Position numbers and translations under genes: made by a program
Notes under the pieces: model-generated
Told to the model about the DNA's origin: nothing
The model's input: only the letters and a program-made list of their open reading frames with translations
Database searches by the model: none
Assembly (NCBI GenBank): GCA_964433555.1
Contig: CAYSRG010000036.1
Coordinates: 1-16,416, forward strand
Reading direction: 5' to 3'
Origin: Stramentimicrobium sp964433555
Lineage (GTDB): Bacteria; Atribacterota; Phoenicimicrobiia; Phoenicimicrobiales; Stramentimicrobiaceae
DNA length: 16,416 nt
Shown here: positions 1 to 8,590 of the stretch, one piece after another
Numbering within the stretch: position 1 is the first letter of the stretch
Layout: every line of letters starts with the position of its first letter

Positions 1-45
1 AACATTAACATGCGGCTTGGTACGGATAAACTTTTCTTTAGCCAT
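1..45 (-). CDS. tuf: Elongation factor Tu, 5' end (partial)
   Basis: EF-Tu carries aminoacyl-tRNA to the ribosomal A site as a GTP complex. Only the first 15 codons are in the window, reading MAKEKFIRTKPHVNV, which matches the usual EF-Tu N-terminus just before the GTIGHVDHGKTT P-loop. The ATG at 45 is preceded by AAGGAGG (56-62) with about 10 bases between, a strong ribosome site. It lies 44 bases after the fusA stop, in the standard rpsL-rpsG-fusA-tuf order, so it is probably the last gene of the str transcription unit. A second tuf copy ends at the other edge of the window. The identification rests on a short but highly characteristic peptide plus gene order. Confidence 0.95.
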   Translation of the reverse strand, partial: MAKEKFIRTKPHVNV

Positions 46-89
46 TTTGTTTTTTCCTCCTTAAAAGATAATCTCTTATTTTTATTTTT

Positions 90-2165
90 TTAAATTTTAT
101 ACAAAGTTTTTATCATGATACTATCAGGTACAATTTCATAATAGGCAAGTTGCATCACATAAATCGCTCTGCCCTGGGATATAGATCTTAAATTTGTTGC
201 ATAACCAAAAACTTCCTGTAAAGGAACATCAGCTATGAGTATCTTACCTTTAATATTCTTCTTCTCCTGAATTCCAACTATTTTAGCTCTACGAGAATTA
301 AGGTCACTGATTATAGAACCTAAATATTCTTCCGGTGTTCTAATTTCTATTTCTACAATAGGTTCTAAAAGTACTGAATTAGCTTTTCTTAATCCATCTT
401 TTAATGCTTTAGAAGCAGCTATTCTAAAAGCTAATTCGGAGGAATCCACTGGGTGAAAAGATCCATCAACTACAGAAACTTTAATATTAGTAACAGGATA
501 ACTTGCTAATATACCACACAACATTGCATCCTGTATTCCCTGTTTTACAGCTGGGATATATTCTTTTGGTACACTTCCCCCAACGGTTCTGTCAATAAAT
601 TCAAAGGTATCTTCTTTGTATGGTTCTATTTCAATAATTACATCACCATATTGCCCTTTACCGCCACTCTGTCTAATAAACTTTCCCTGAGCAATAGCTT
701 TCTTAGTAATTGTTTCTTTAAAAGCAACCTGTGGTTTACCTATAGTTCCATCAAGTTTATACTCTCTTAATAATCGATCAACAATAATCTCTAAGTGTAG
801 CTCGCCCATACCAGAAATAATTGTCTGTCCAGTATCCTTATTGACTGAATGTCTAAAAGTCGGATCTTCTTCAGCAATTTTATCTAAAGCAATTGCCATT
901 TTATCTCTATCCGCAATGCTTTTTGGTTCAATAGCTATAGAAATTACTGGTTCAGGAAATTTGATTTTTTCCAAGATTATAGGATTTTTTTCATCACATA
1001 AAGTATCACCAGTTCCAGATTTTTTAAGACCAATAATTGCTCCTAAATTACCAGCAGATAATTCTTTAACCTGTTCTTTGTGGTCTGCATGTATTTTTAC
1101 CAATCTATTTATTCTTTCTTTAATATTCTGTGTAGAATTATATACATAATGACCTTCTTTTATTATGCCAGAATAGACTCTGAGAAAACTTAATCTTCCA
1201 AAAAAAGGATCAGTCATGACTTTAAAAACCAAGGCAGATAAAGGTTCATTAACATCTGTATTCCTAATAACCTCTTTACTTGTTTCAGGATTCTCACCTT
1301 TAATTGGTAATATTTCTAAGGGTGAGGGCAAATACCTGTTTACTGCATCTAGAAGCAATTGTATTCCTTTGTTTTTCAAAGCTGAACCACATAAAACTGG
1401 AACTATTCTATTTTTTATAGTTACTCTTCGTATAGTTTGATATATTTGCTCCAAAGTTATCTCTTTGTCATAGAGATAATCCTCCATGAATAATTCATCT
1501 TCTTCAGCTAAGATATCCATCATATTCTTTTTGGCTTTCTCAGCAGCTTTTCTATATTCTTCTGGTATTTCTTCAATACAATAATTTATACCTAAAGTAT
1601 CAATATTATATAAATAAGCATTCATATTGATAATATCAATAATTCCTTGAAAATTGCCTTCGCTTCCCAACGGTAACTGTATCACTAGGGGTATAGTAGA
1701 AAATTTATCTCTAATCATTTTAACAGTACCATGAAAATCCGCACCAATCCGATCCATTTTATTAATAAAAGCAATTCTAGGAACATGATATCGATCAGCC
1801 TGATGCCAAACCGTTTCTGTCTGCGGCTCTACTCCTCCTACGGCACAAAAAACTACAACTGCTCCATCTAATACTCTGAGTGATCGTTCAACTTCTACTG
1901 TAAAATCTACATGTCCTGGCGTATCAATAATATTAATTTGACAACCTTTCCAAAAGGAAGTTGTAACTGCTGAACTTATGGTAATACCTCTTTCTCTTTC
2001 TTGGGGCATCCAATCCATGGTTGCCGTACCTTCATGAACTTCACCCATTTTATGCACTCTTCCCGTATAATACAAAATTCTTTCAGTAACAGTAGTCTTA
2101 CCAGCATCAATATGAGCCATAATACCAATATTCCTAAGTTGTTGTATACTAATTGAGTTTAACAT
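90..2165 (-). CDS. fusA: Elongation factor G
   Basis: This GTPase drives tRNA-mRNA translocation and, with ribosome recycling factor, subunit splitting. From the ATG at 2165 the protein has 691 residues, close to the usual 690-705. The G motifs are visible: AHIDAGKTT P-loop (about 17-25), RGITI switch region (59-63), DTPGH (81-85) and NKMD (135-138), followed by domains II to V. The frame stays open upstream to another ATG at 2240, which would give 716 residues with a lysine- and isoleucine-rich N-terminal extension. I prefer 2165 because it puts 10 residues before RNIG, as in other EF-Gs. Neither ATG has a good Shine-Dalgarno site, so translational coupling to rpsG is possible. Gene order (rpsG before, tuf after) is the classic str operon. 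Confidence 0.96.
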   Translation of the reverse strand: MLNSISIQQLRNIGIMAHIDAGKTTVTERILYYTGRVHKMGEVHEGTATMDWMPQERERGITISSAVTTSFWKGCQINIIDTPGHVDFTVEVERSLRVLDGAVVVFCAVGGVEPQTETVWHQADRYHVPRIAFINKMDRIGADFHGTVKMIRDKFSTIPLVIQLPLGSEGNFQGIIDIINMNAYLYNIDTLGINYCIEEIPEEYRKAAEKAKKNMMDILAEEDELFMEDYLYDKEITLEQIYQTIRRVTIKNRIVPVLCGSALKNKGIQLLLDAVNRYLPSPLEILPIKGENPETSKEVIRNTDVNEPLSALVFKVMTDPFFGRLSFLRVYSGIIKEGHYVYNSTQNIKERINRLVKIHADHKEQVKELSAGNLGAIIGLKKSGTGDTLCDEKNPIILEKIKFPEPVISIAIEPKSIADRDKMAIALDKIAEEDPTFRHSVNKDTGQTIISGMGELHLEIIVDRLLREYKLDGTIGKPQVAFKETITKKAIAQGKFIRQSGGKGQYGDVIIEIEPYKEDTFEFIDRTVGGSVPKEYIPAVKQGIQDAMLCGILASYPVTNIKVSVVDGSFHPVDSSELAFRIAASKALKDGLRKANSVLLEPIVEIEIRTPEEYLGSIISDLNSRRAKIVGIQEKKNIKGKILIADVPLQEVFGYATNLRSISQGRAIYVMQLAYYEIVPDSIMIKTLYKI

Positions 2166-2255
2166 TAAACTTTTGTTCTCTATTTCTTTATTTATTAATT
2201 TATTAAAATTAATTAATTTTATTTTTTCCTTAATAACCATATCTAATTAAACAAT

Positions 2256-2726
2256 TTACCAACGATAGTGAGCAAAAGCTTTGTTTGCTTCTGCCATTTT
2301 ATGAGTATCTTCTTTTTTCTTAACTGATGAACCTGTTCCTTGAGAAGCATCAAATAACTCAGCCGCTAATCTTTCAGAAAAAGGCTTTCCCGTTTTGCTT
2401 CTGCTAAAATTTATAATCCATCTCATAGCTAAAGTAATTCTTCTTTCGGGTGATACTTCAACAGGTACCTGATAACTTGCACCACCAACTCTTCTTGACT
2501 TTACCTCTAGGATTGGCATTACATTTTCCATAGCAAGATTAAAAACATCCAATGGATCTTTCTTAGTCTTTTCTTTTAAAATATCCATTGCATCATAGAA
2601 TACTCGCCTAGCTATACTTTTTTTGCCATCCCACATAATATGATTAACAAACTTAGCTACTCTCTTATCTTTATAAACAGGATCCTCTTTTATTTCTCGT
2701 TTGATTGCCTTTCTTTTTCTGGACAT
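2256..2726 (-). CDS. rpsG: 30S ribosomal protein S7
   Basis: S7 nucleates assembly of the 30S head and contacts the E-site tRNA and the decoding region. The protein has 156 residues, the normal length. It begins MSRKRKAIKREI, has the conserved central segment VGGASYQVPVEV, and ends in the C-terminal KMAEANKAFAHYRW block. Two further in-frame ATGs exist upstream (2732 and 2741), but the ribosome site GAGGTGG lies only 0-3 bases from those and about 9 bases from the ATG at 2726, so I chose 2726. It follows rpsL by 58 bases and precedes fusA. In E. coli S7 autoregulates the str operon by binding the S12-S7 gap; I saw no convincing equivalent structure in this AT-rich gap. Confidence 0.97.
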   Translation of the reverse strand: MSRKRKAIKREIKEDPVYKDKRVAKFVNHIMWDGKKSIARRVFYDAMDILKEKTKKDPLDVFNLAMENVMPILEVKSRRVGGASYQVPVEVSPERRITLAMRWIINFSRSKTGKPFSERLAAELFDASQGTGSSVKKKEDTHKMAEANKAFAHYRW

Positions 2727-2784
2727 TACCATCCACCTCAATTAAGCTTAATATTTAAACATTTTTATTCATATAAAACTTTTT

Positions 2785-3162
2785 TTATTGCTTTTTAGGT
2801 CTATTAGCTCCATATTTGGAACGACCTTGTTTTCTTCCTTCAACTCCAGTTGTATCCATTACACCACGTACTATATGGTATCTAACTCCAGGTAAATCTT
2901 TTACTCTGCCACCTCTAATCAGAACAATGGAATGTTCTTGTAGGTTATGACCAATTCCAGGTATATAAGCAGTAACCTCTATATTATTACTTAATCGCAC
3001 TCTAGCAACTTTTCTTAGGGCAGAGTTAGGTTTCTTCGGTGTTATGGTCCATACCCGTGTGCAAACACCTCGTTTTAGTGGTGAACTCTTTAAAGCTGGA
3101 GTACCTGATTTTTTTATTACTTTTTTTCTTCTTTTTCTTACTAATTGACTAATAGTTGGCAT
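2785..3162 (-). CDS. rpsL: 30S ribosomal protein S12
   Basis: S12 lies at the decoding centre and monitors codon-anticodon pairing. It is 125 residues long, the usual size, beginning MPTISQLVRKRRKK. The two loops where streptomycin-resistance changes arise are intact: TPKKPNS, with lysine 43 equivalent to E. coli K42, and RVKDLPGVRYH, with lysine 88 equivalent to E. coli K87. The sequence therefore looks like a streptomycin-sensitive form. ATG at 3162 has AAGGTGG at a spacing of about 7 bases. It is the first gene of the str block, with a strong promoter 47-75 bases upstream. No L7Ae-like gene separates it from rpoC, unlike many Firmicutes. Confidence 0.98.
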   Translation of the reverse strand: MPTISQLVRKRRKKVIKKSGTPALKSSPLKRGVCTRVWTITPKKPNSALRKVARVRLSNNIEVTAYIPGIGHNLQEHSIVLIRGGRVKDLPGVRYHIVRGVMDTTGVEGRKQGRSKYGANRPKKQ

Positions 3163-3192
3163 ATTTAAACCACCTTTTTAAAATATTACCTG

Positions 3193-3216
3193 GTTAAAAT
3201 ACTTAAACATTTTAAC
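3193..3216. repeat. Perfect 8-bp inverted repeat over the -10 box and start site
   Basis: GTTAAAAT (3193-3200) and ATTTTAAC (3209-3216) are exact reverse complements separated by 8 bases. One arm contains the -10 box of the rpsL promoter and the other lies just after the expected transcription start. It has no following T-run, so it does not look like a terminator. It could be an operator or a chance product of AT-rich sequence. Confidence 0.5.
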
Positions 3217-3237
3217 AACATCATTGAATGATGTCAA
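3209..3237 (-). promoter_or_regulatory. Sigma-70-type promoter for rpsL-rpsG-fusA-tuf
   Basis: On the minus strand a perfect -35 box TTGACA (3232-3237) is followed by a 17-base spacer and the -10 box TAAAAT (3209-3214). Transcription would begin near 3202, leaving a leader of about 40 bases before the rpsL ATG. It lies in the 122-base gap after rpoC, so the str genes can be transcribed separately from rpoBC. Two perfect inverted repeats overlap its boxes. Confidence 0.8.
3218..3234. repeat. 17-bp palindrome between -35 and -10 of the rpsL promoter
   Basis: On the minus strand ACATCATT and AATGATGT form a perfect 8-bp inverted repeat around a single C. It covers the last three bases of the TTGACA box and most of the 17-base spacer. 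This size, symmetry and position are typical of a dimeric repressor operator, but no regulator gene is in the window and the role is inferred from position only. Confidence 0.5.
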
Positions 3238-3284
3238 TAAAAATTTATATAAAAATTAATTCTACTCAAAATAATTATTGAATC

Positions 3285-6200
3285 TTAATCCTTTTCATGG
3301 TTATCATCATTAATATTTTCAGGCTTACTGGCAATATTATTATCTGGATGATCAATAATCTCTTCTTCTTTAGTCTCTTCTTGCACTTCCTTTTCTAATT
3401 CTTCTTCATACTCGGAGGTTATTTCTACATCTCTATATTGCGCTAAACCAGTACCTGCTGGTATAATGTTGCCAATTATAACATTTTCTTTCAAACCATA
3501 TAAATAATCCACTTTTCCTTTTATTGAGGCATTAGTTAAAACATGAGTGGTCCGTTGAAAAGAAGCACCCGATAAAAAGCTTTCAGTAGATAAAGAAGCC
3601 TGGGTAATTCCCTGTATAATGGGCATTCCTACTGCAGGTAATTTTATCCTTTTCATAAAACCAATATTTTCTATTAATGATATTGTCTCTTGTAAGCTAT
3701 TTTCAGTTCTATATTTTACTAATTCAACATTTTGCTGAAAAAATATATTTGCATTATTTTTTGTAATCTTATCACCAGCTGGAATTATCGTTTCACCAGT
3801 ATTTTTATCAATAATATCTTGAGCAATTATCTTACCAATAAGGTTATGATAGATGTAATCCAAAGTTCTTCCTTCTAGAGAGAAGAAACGGCCATCTTCT
3901 AAAGGTATATCACTAATACCGGCTGAATATGCTTTTCTGACAATATTTTTACTTACTGGCTGTTTTGCATCAGCAATAACATTTCCAGTTTTAGGATCTC
4001 TAAGCTCTTCACTCAGATTCATCCCGATAACATCTTCTTTTGTAAAGCTGATTAAATTCTCTTTTATATTAATCTCTTTAATGTCACTCCAAATTGTTAT
4101 TTTTTCACATTGGTAATCTATTATTTTTTCTATATCATTTTCATCTAAAATTTTATTGGCGGGTATTATAACAATTTGTTTATCATTTTCTTTAATATCT
4201 TGAGTAACCATTTTCCCTATCAATTTGTTTTTTATTTCAGGGTTAAAAATCTTTACTCTATTTATACCATTCTTCACTAAATCGAGGACGTCTTCCCTTG
4301 TTATCTTATTTCCACTAAATTTTTGCAAATTGAACTTATCAGATCCATCTGCATCAATATTCTTATTATCAATAATATCTTTGGAAATGGCATCAATAAG
4401 AATATGGCCCTTTATTCGTTCAATAAAATTAATTTCACCTTGAACTATATTGTTAATTCTGCCCTGTTCATCCATTACATCAAAGTTTAGATATTCTGAA
4501 TTCTCAATTTTTCTAATTATATTTTCATCAATAACAGTATTTTTATCAATTAGTATTTCACCCTTATTACCTGTTATACAATTAACTAAAACCTTATTCA
4601 GCAGTAATACTCTATTCCTATCACGAATTTCCTCATTTTCTAGAGTTACTTTTCTATTGGCCTGTTCAAAATCTGAAACATATACTAGTTCACCGGAAAG
4701 TAAATCAGAATCACGTGATGCCTTAATGTATATTTTATTTAAACGGGCAATTTGTCTTACAATTACTTCAATATGTTTATCATTTATGGTTACTCCTTGT
4801 GAGCGATAAACTTCCTGAACTTGCTCTAAAAGGTATTTTTGAACAGTTTTAATACCTTGAATTCTCAGAATATCATTTGGATCAATGAAACCTGTTGTTA
4901 ATTTTTGACCGGCTGTAATCTTCTGTCTTTCTTGAACAATAATCCTTAAATCCTTAGGTATTATATAAACCTTCTTTTTAATCTCTCTATTTTTTCCTGA
5001 TGACATTTCAGTTTCAGGCCTTATAACAATTTCTTTCCTGAATGATTCCTTATCATCTTTAATTCGGTCAACAAATCCATTTATTTCACTTATTACTGCT
5101 TGTTTTTTTGGTTTTCTTACTTCAAATAGTTGCTCAACTCGTGGCAAACCTAAAGTAATATCTTCACCAGTAATTTTTATACCACCGGTATGGAAAGTTC
5201 TTAATGTAAGTTGTGTTCCAGGTTCACCAATAGATTGAGCAGCAATAGTTCCAACAGCCTCACCGATAGTTACAAGTTTACCCATTGCCAGGTCTTTACC
5301 ATAACATTTGGCGCAAATGCCTTGCTTTGAAGCACAGGTTAGGGGTGATCTTATCTTCACTTCTTTTATACCTGAATCAATGATTTTTTTAGCTATTTTC
5401 TCATTGATCATTTCACCTCTTCGAACGAAAACCTCCCCATTTTCACTGTCTATAACATCTTCTTGAGCTATCCTTCCTACTATTCTCTCCTCTATCTTCT
5501 CAATGATATTCCCATCCACTTGTATGTTAGAAATCAATATACCATCATTGGTACCACAATCTTCCTCTGTAATTATAACATCTTGAGCTACATCGATTAA
5601 TCTCCTGGTTAAATATCCTGATTTAGATGTTCTCAGAGCAGTATCAGCTAAACCTTTCCTTGCTCCATGAGTAGATATGAAATATTCTAGGCAGGATAAT
5701 CCTTCCCTAAAGTTAGACTGTATAGGAAATTCTATAATTTTTCCAGATGGATCTGCCATTAAACCTCTCATTCCAGCTAATTGACCAATTTGTCTTCGGC
5801 TTCCTCGAGCTCCAGAATCAGTCATCATATAAAGTGGATTAAAGCTATTTAGATTACTTAAAATAGCATTAACTACTTTATCAGCTGCATCTGTCCAGGC
5901 ATTAATAATTTTTTCGATTCTTTCCTCTTCCATTATCAAACCGTAATTAAATTGTTCTTTAATTTTAGTAACATTTTTTTCAGCTTCTTCTAATATTTTT
6001 TCTTTTTCCGATGGGATTTCTAAATCTATAATCCCGATAGTTATCCCCGATATAGTGGCATAGTGAAAACCCAAATCTTTAATATTATCTAAACAATTTA
6101 CTGCTATCTCTGGTCCATACTGACGATAAATGTAAGAAATAATACGGGCTAATGTTTTTTTGGTGATGGTCAAATCAACAAATTTCATATCTTCAGGTAA

Positions 6201-8423
6201 TACCTGATTAAAAATGACCCGACCAGTTGTTGTTTCTTCAATACTACCTTTTATTCTAACCTTCACACTAGCATGAATATCAACATAACCTTCTTCTTTT
6301 GCCCTAATAGCTTCTTCAGGATTAGCAAATATTTTTCCTTCTCCTTTACTACCTTTTTCCTTCATTGTTAGGTAGTAGCATCCCAGTATAATATCCTGAG
6401 ATGGTAATGCAATGGGAGCACCATTGGCTGGTGATAGAACATTATTAGTTGCTAACATTAACAATTCGGCTTCAGTCTGTGCCTCTGTAGATAAAGGAAC
6501 ATGTACTGCCATTTGATCACCATCAAAATCAGCGTTAAATGCAGGGCAAGCTAAGGGATGGAGCTGAATGGCATTTCCTTCTACCAACACTGGTTTAAAA
6601 ACTTGAATTCCTAATCTATGCAATGTCGGAGCTCTGTTTAATAAAACGGGATGTTCCTCAACAATTTCTTGTAATATGTTCCAAACTTCTGGAGATTCTT
6701 GTTCAACTAATTTTTTAGCAGTTTTAATATTATGAGCAAGCTCTTTTTTAACTAAATGGTGCATTACAAATGGTTTAAATAATTCTAATGCCATCTTTTT
6801 TGGTAATCCACACTGATCTAATTTTAATTTGGGACCGACAACAATTACAGAACGACCAGAATAGTCGACCCTCTTACCTAATAAATTTTGCCTGAATCTA
6901 CCTTTCTTCCCCTCCAATAAATCACTTAATGATTTAAGCGGCCGATTACCTGCTCCCAAAACTGCATGGCCTCTCCTCCCATTATCAATTAAAGCATCAA
7001 CAGCCTCTTGCAACATTCTTTTTTCATTCTTTACAATGATATCTGGAGCACCTAACTCCAATAATCTTTTTAACCGATTATTTCGATTAATTACTCTTCG
7101 ATAAAGATCATTTAAGTCAGAAGTGGCAAATCTACCACCTTCTAACTGTACCATAGGCCTTAGATCTGGTGGAATTACCGGCAATACATCCAGTATCATC
7201 CATTCTGGTTTACAATGACTTTTTCTAAATGCTTCAATAATCTGCAATCTTTTAATCATTTTTTTAGCTTTTTGACCAGATGAACGTTTTAATTCTTCCC
7301 GTAATTCCATATTTAAAGAATCCAGATTAATATCTTTCAATAAATTTTTAATAGCTTCGGCACCTATTTCTGCTCTGAAATCTGAATCATAATAAGCATA
7401 CAATCTATTTTCAGAATCTAATATTATGTCTCCAACTTTATGATTCGTATTCCCTTGATTAATTACAATATAGCAGGATTCTTCAATTGTCTGTTTAGCC
7501 ATAGTTGTTCTTTTTGACAATCCTGGATCTTTTTCTAATAAAAGCGATAGCCTGCTCTCAGATATTAATCCATCTATTTCTAATATCTTATAGGTTATTT
7601 GTTCTTCTGAATCAATCTTTTCATCAGTCTGAATAATCTCTGGAACATTTTTTGTTTTATCCTCTTTTTTATCTTTAATTTCAACAACTTCCTCTTCTTC
7701 TAAATTTTCAACATCTAAGTCAATCTTTTCATCTGAATGGCTGGTGTCATAAGGTAAATTCTGTTCCACACTAAAGAATATTTTCCCGAATATTCTCCAT
7801 AACTCTTCTATCTTTTCTTTATTGATAATATCTCCAATTTTATTTGGAAATATTTTTGTTTGGTTGACTCTATATAATAATTCTGCCTCAAAATTTTCAT
7901 TATATAATTTATGTATTCTATATTCAGTTTCTGTAATTACTTCATTTTCTAAATATTCTTTATAATCGTTTTCAATATTATCATTTACTTTTTTAACTTC
8001 ATATAATTGTTCTCTTCTTCTATCTGGAGCAAAGTAAAGGATTTTTTCTAAACTTCTTGGAGATATATTTAATAATAAAGCCAGCGGACTGGGAATTCCT
8101 TTAAAATACCAAACATGTGATACAGGGCAAGCTAATTCGATATGCCCCATTCTCTCACGTCGAGTAATAGATTTGGTAACCTCAACGCCACAACGGTCAC
8201 ATATAACACCCTTATATCTAATTCTCTTATATTTACCACAACTGCATTCCCAATCTTTAACCGGTCCGAAAATACGTTCGCAAAATAAACCATCTTTTTC
8301 GGGTTTAAGAGTCCTATAGTTTATGGTTTCAGGTTTTTTAACTTCCCCATATGACCATTTACGAATATCTTCTGGTGAAGCTAATCCTATTGTTATAGCA
8401 TTAATTCTTTCAGAAATTTCCAA
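3285..8423 (-). CDS. rpoC: RNA polymerase subunit beta' with two large insertions
   Basis: Beta' forms the catalytic half of RNA polymerase with RpoB. Visible features in order: zinc-binding cysteines 60, 62, 75 and 78; the catalytic NADFDGDQMAVH loop with Mg-binding aspartates 632, 634 and 636; the bridge helix region MMTDSGARGS (866-875); the second zinc site with cysteines 956, 1030, 1037 and 1040; the trigger loop GEPGTQLTLRTFHTGG (1066-1081); and the C-terminal GITQASLSTESF block (1605-1616). At 1712 residues it is far longer than the Bacillus subunit (about 1200). The excess lies in an N-terminal insertion (about 170-346) and a repeat-bearing one (about 1275-1602), plus an acidic tail after 1670. 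The start is TTG at 8423 with GGGGAGGT 7 bases upstream. It follows rpoB by 167 bases. Confidence 0.98.
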   Translation of the reverse strand: MEISERINAITIGLASPEDIRKWSYGEVKKPETINYRTLKPEKDGLFCERIFGPVKDWECSCGKYKRIRYKGVICDRCGVEVTKSITRRERMGHIELACPVSHVWYFKGIPSPLALLLNISPRSLEKILYFAPDRRREQLYEVKKVNDNIENDYKEYLENEVITETEYRIHKLYNENFEAELLYRVNQTKIFPNKIGDIINKEKIEELWRIFGKIFFSVEQNLPYDTSHSDEKIDLDVENLEEEEVVEIKDKKEDKTKNVPEIIQTDEKIDSEEQITYKILEIDGLISESRLSLLLEKDPGLSKRTTMAKQTIEESCYIVINQGNTNHKVGDIILDSENRLYAYYDSDFRAEIGAEAIKNLLKDINLDSLNMELREELKRSSGQKAKKMIKRLQIIEAFRKSHCKPEWMILDVLPVIPPDLRPMVQLEGGRFATSDLNDLYRRVINRNNRLKRLLELGAPDIIVKNEKRMLQEAVDALIDNGRRGHAVLGAGNRPLKSLSDLLEGKKGRFRQNLLGKRVDYSGRSVIVVGPKLKLDQCGLPKKMALELFKPFVMHHLVKKELAHNIKTAKKLVEQESPEVWNILQEIVEEHPVLLNRAPTLHRLGIQVFKPVLVEGNAIQLHPLACPAFNADFDGDQMAVHVPLSTEAQTEAELLMLATNNVLSPANGAPIALPSQDIILGCYYLTMKEKGSKGEGKIFANPEEAIRAKEEGYVDIHASVKVRIKGSIEETTTGRVIFNQVLPEDMKFVDLTITKKTLARIISYIYRQYGPEIAVNCLDNIKDLGFHYATISGITIGIIDLEIPSEKEKILEEAEKNVTKIKEQFNYGLIMEEERIEKIINAWTDAADKVVNAILSNLNSFNPLYMMTDSGARGSRRQIGQLAGMRGLMADPSGKIIEFPIQSNFREGLSCLEYFISTHGARKGLADTALRTSKSGYLTRRLIDVAQDVIITEEDCGTNDGILISNIQVDGNIIEKIEERIVGRIAQEDVIDSENGEVFVRRGEMINEKIAKKIIDSGIKEVKIRSPLTCASKQGICAKCYGKDLAMGKLVTIGEAVGTIAAQSIGEPGTQLTLRTFHTGGIKITGEDITLGLPRVEQLFEVRKPKKQAVISEINGFVDRIKDDKESFRKEIVIRPETEMSSGKNREIKKKVYIIPKDLRIIVQERQKITAGQKLTTGFIDPNDILRIQGIKTVQKYLLEQVQEVYRSQGVTINDKHIEVIVRQIARLNKIYIKASRDSDLLSGELVYVSDFEQANRKVTLENEEIRDRNRVLLLNKVLVNCITGNKGEILIDKNTVIDENIIRKIENSEYLNFDVMDEQGRINNIVQGEINFIERIKGHILIDAISKDIIDNKNIDADGSDKFNLQKFSGNKITREDVLDLVKNGINRVKIFNPEIKNKLIGKMVTQDIKENDKQIVIIPANKILDENDIEKIIDYQCEKITIWSDIKEINIKENLISFTKEDVIGMNLSEELRDPKTGNVIADAKQPVSKNIVRKAYSAGISDIPLEDGRFFSLEGRTLDYIYHNLIGKIIAQDIIDKNTGETIIPAGDKITKNNANIFFQQNVELVKYRTENSLQETISLIENIGFMKRIKLPAVGMPIIQGITQASLSTESFLSGASFQRTTHVLTNASIKGKVDYLYGLKENVIIGNIIPAGTGLAQYRDVEITSEYEEELEKEVQEETKEEEIIDHPDNNIASKPENINDDNHEKD

Positions 8424-8506
8424 CCGAATTACCTCCCCGTTATTAATGACTACTAAAATATTTTAGCCCGAATAAATAAAAAATCATTATTTCATTCTGA
8501 CTTTTA

Positions 8507-8534
8507 ACTATATCTTTTTAGGTAACATTAACAA
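8507..8534 (-). promoter_or_regulatory. Possible weak promoter before rpoC
   Basis: In the 167-base rpoB-rpoC gap the minus strand shows TTGTTA (8529-8534), a 16-base spacer and TATAGT (8507-8512), which would start transcription about 77 bases before the rpoC TTG. The gap is very AT-rich, so a chance match is quite possible. A 14-bp palindrome CTAAAATATTTTAG lies between it and the gene at 8453-8466. Confidence 0.25.
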
Positions 8535-8590
8535 AATCTTAATATTTCAAGTAAATAAATATAACCATTTTATATTTTTATCTTTTTATG

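Noticed and set aside
841..1440. Plus-strand open frames of 74-102 codons inside fusA
   Set aside because: They run antisense to a clear EF-G gene, have no ribosome site and resemble no protein; they are shadows of the real frame.
4225..4809. Plus-strand open frames of 72 and 119 codons opposite the RpoC insertion
   Set aside because: Antisense to rpoC, where AT-rich codons produce hydrophobic shadow peptides; no promoter or ribosome site.
8453..8466. Palindrome CTAAAATATTTTAG before rpoC as a terminator
   Set aside because: The stem is almost all A-T, has no loop outside the palindrome and no following T-run.
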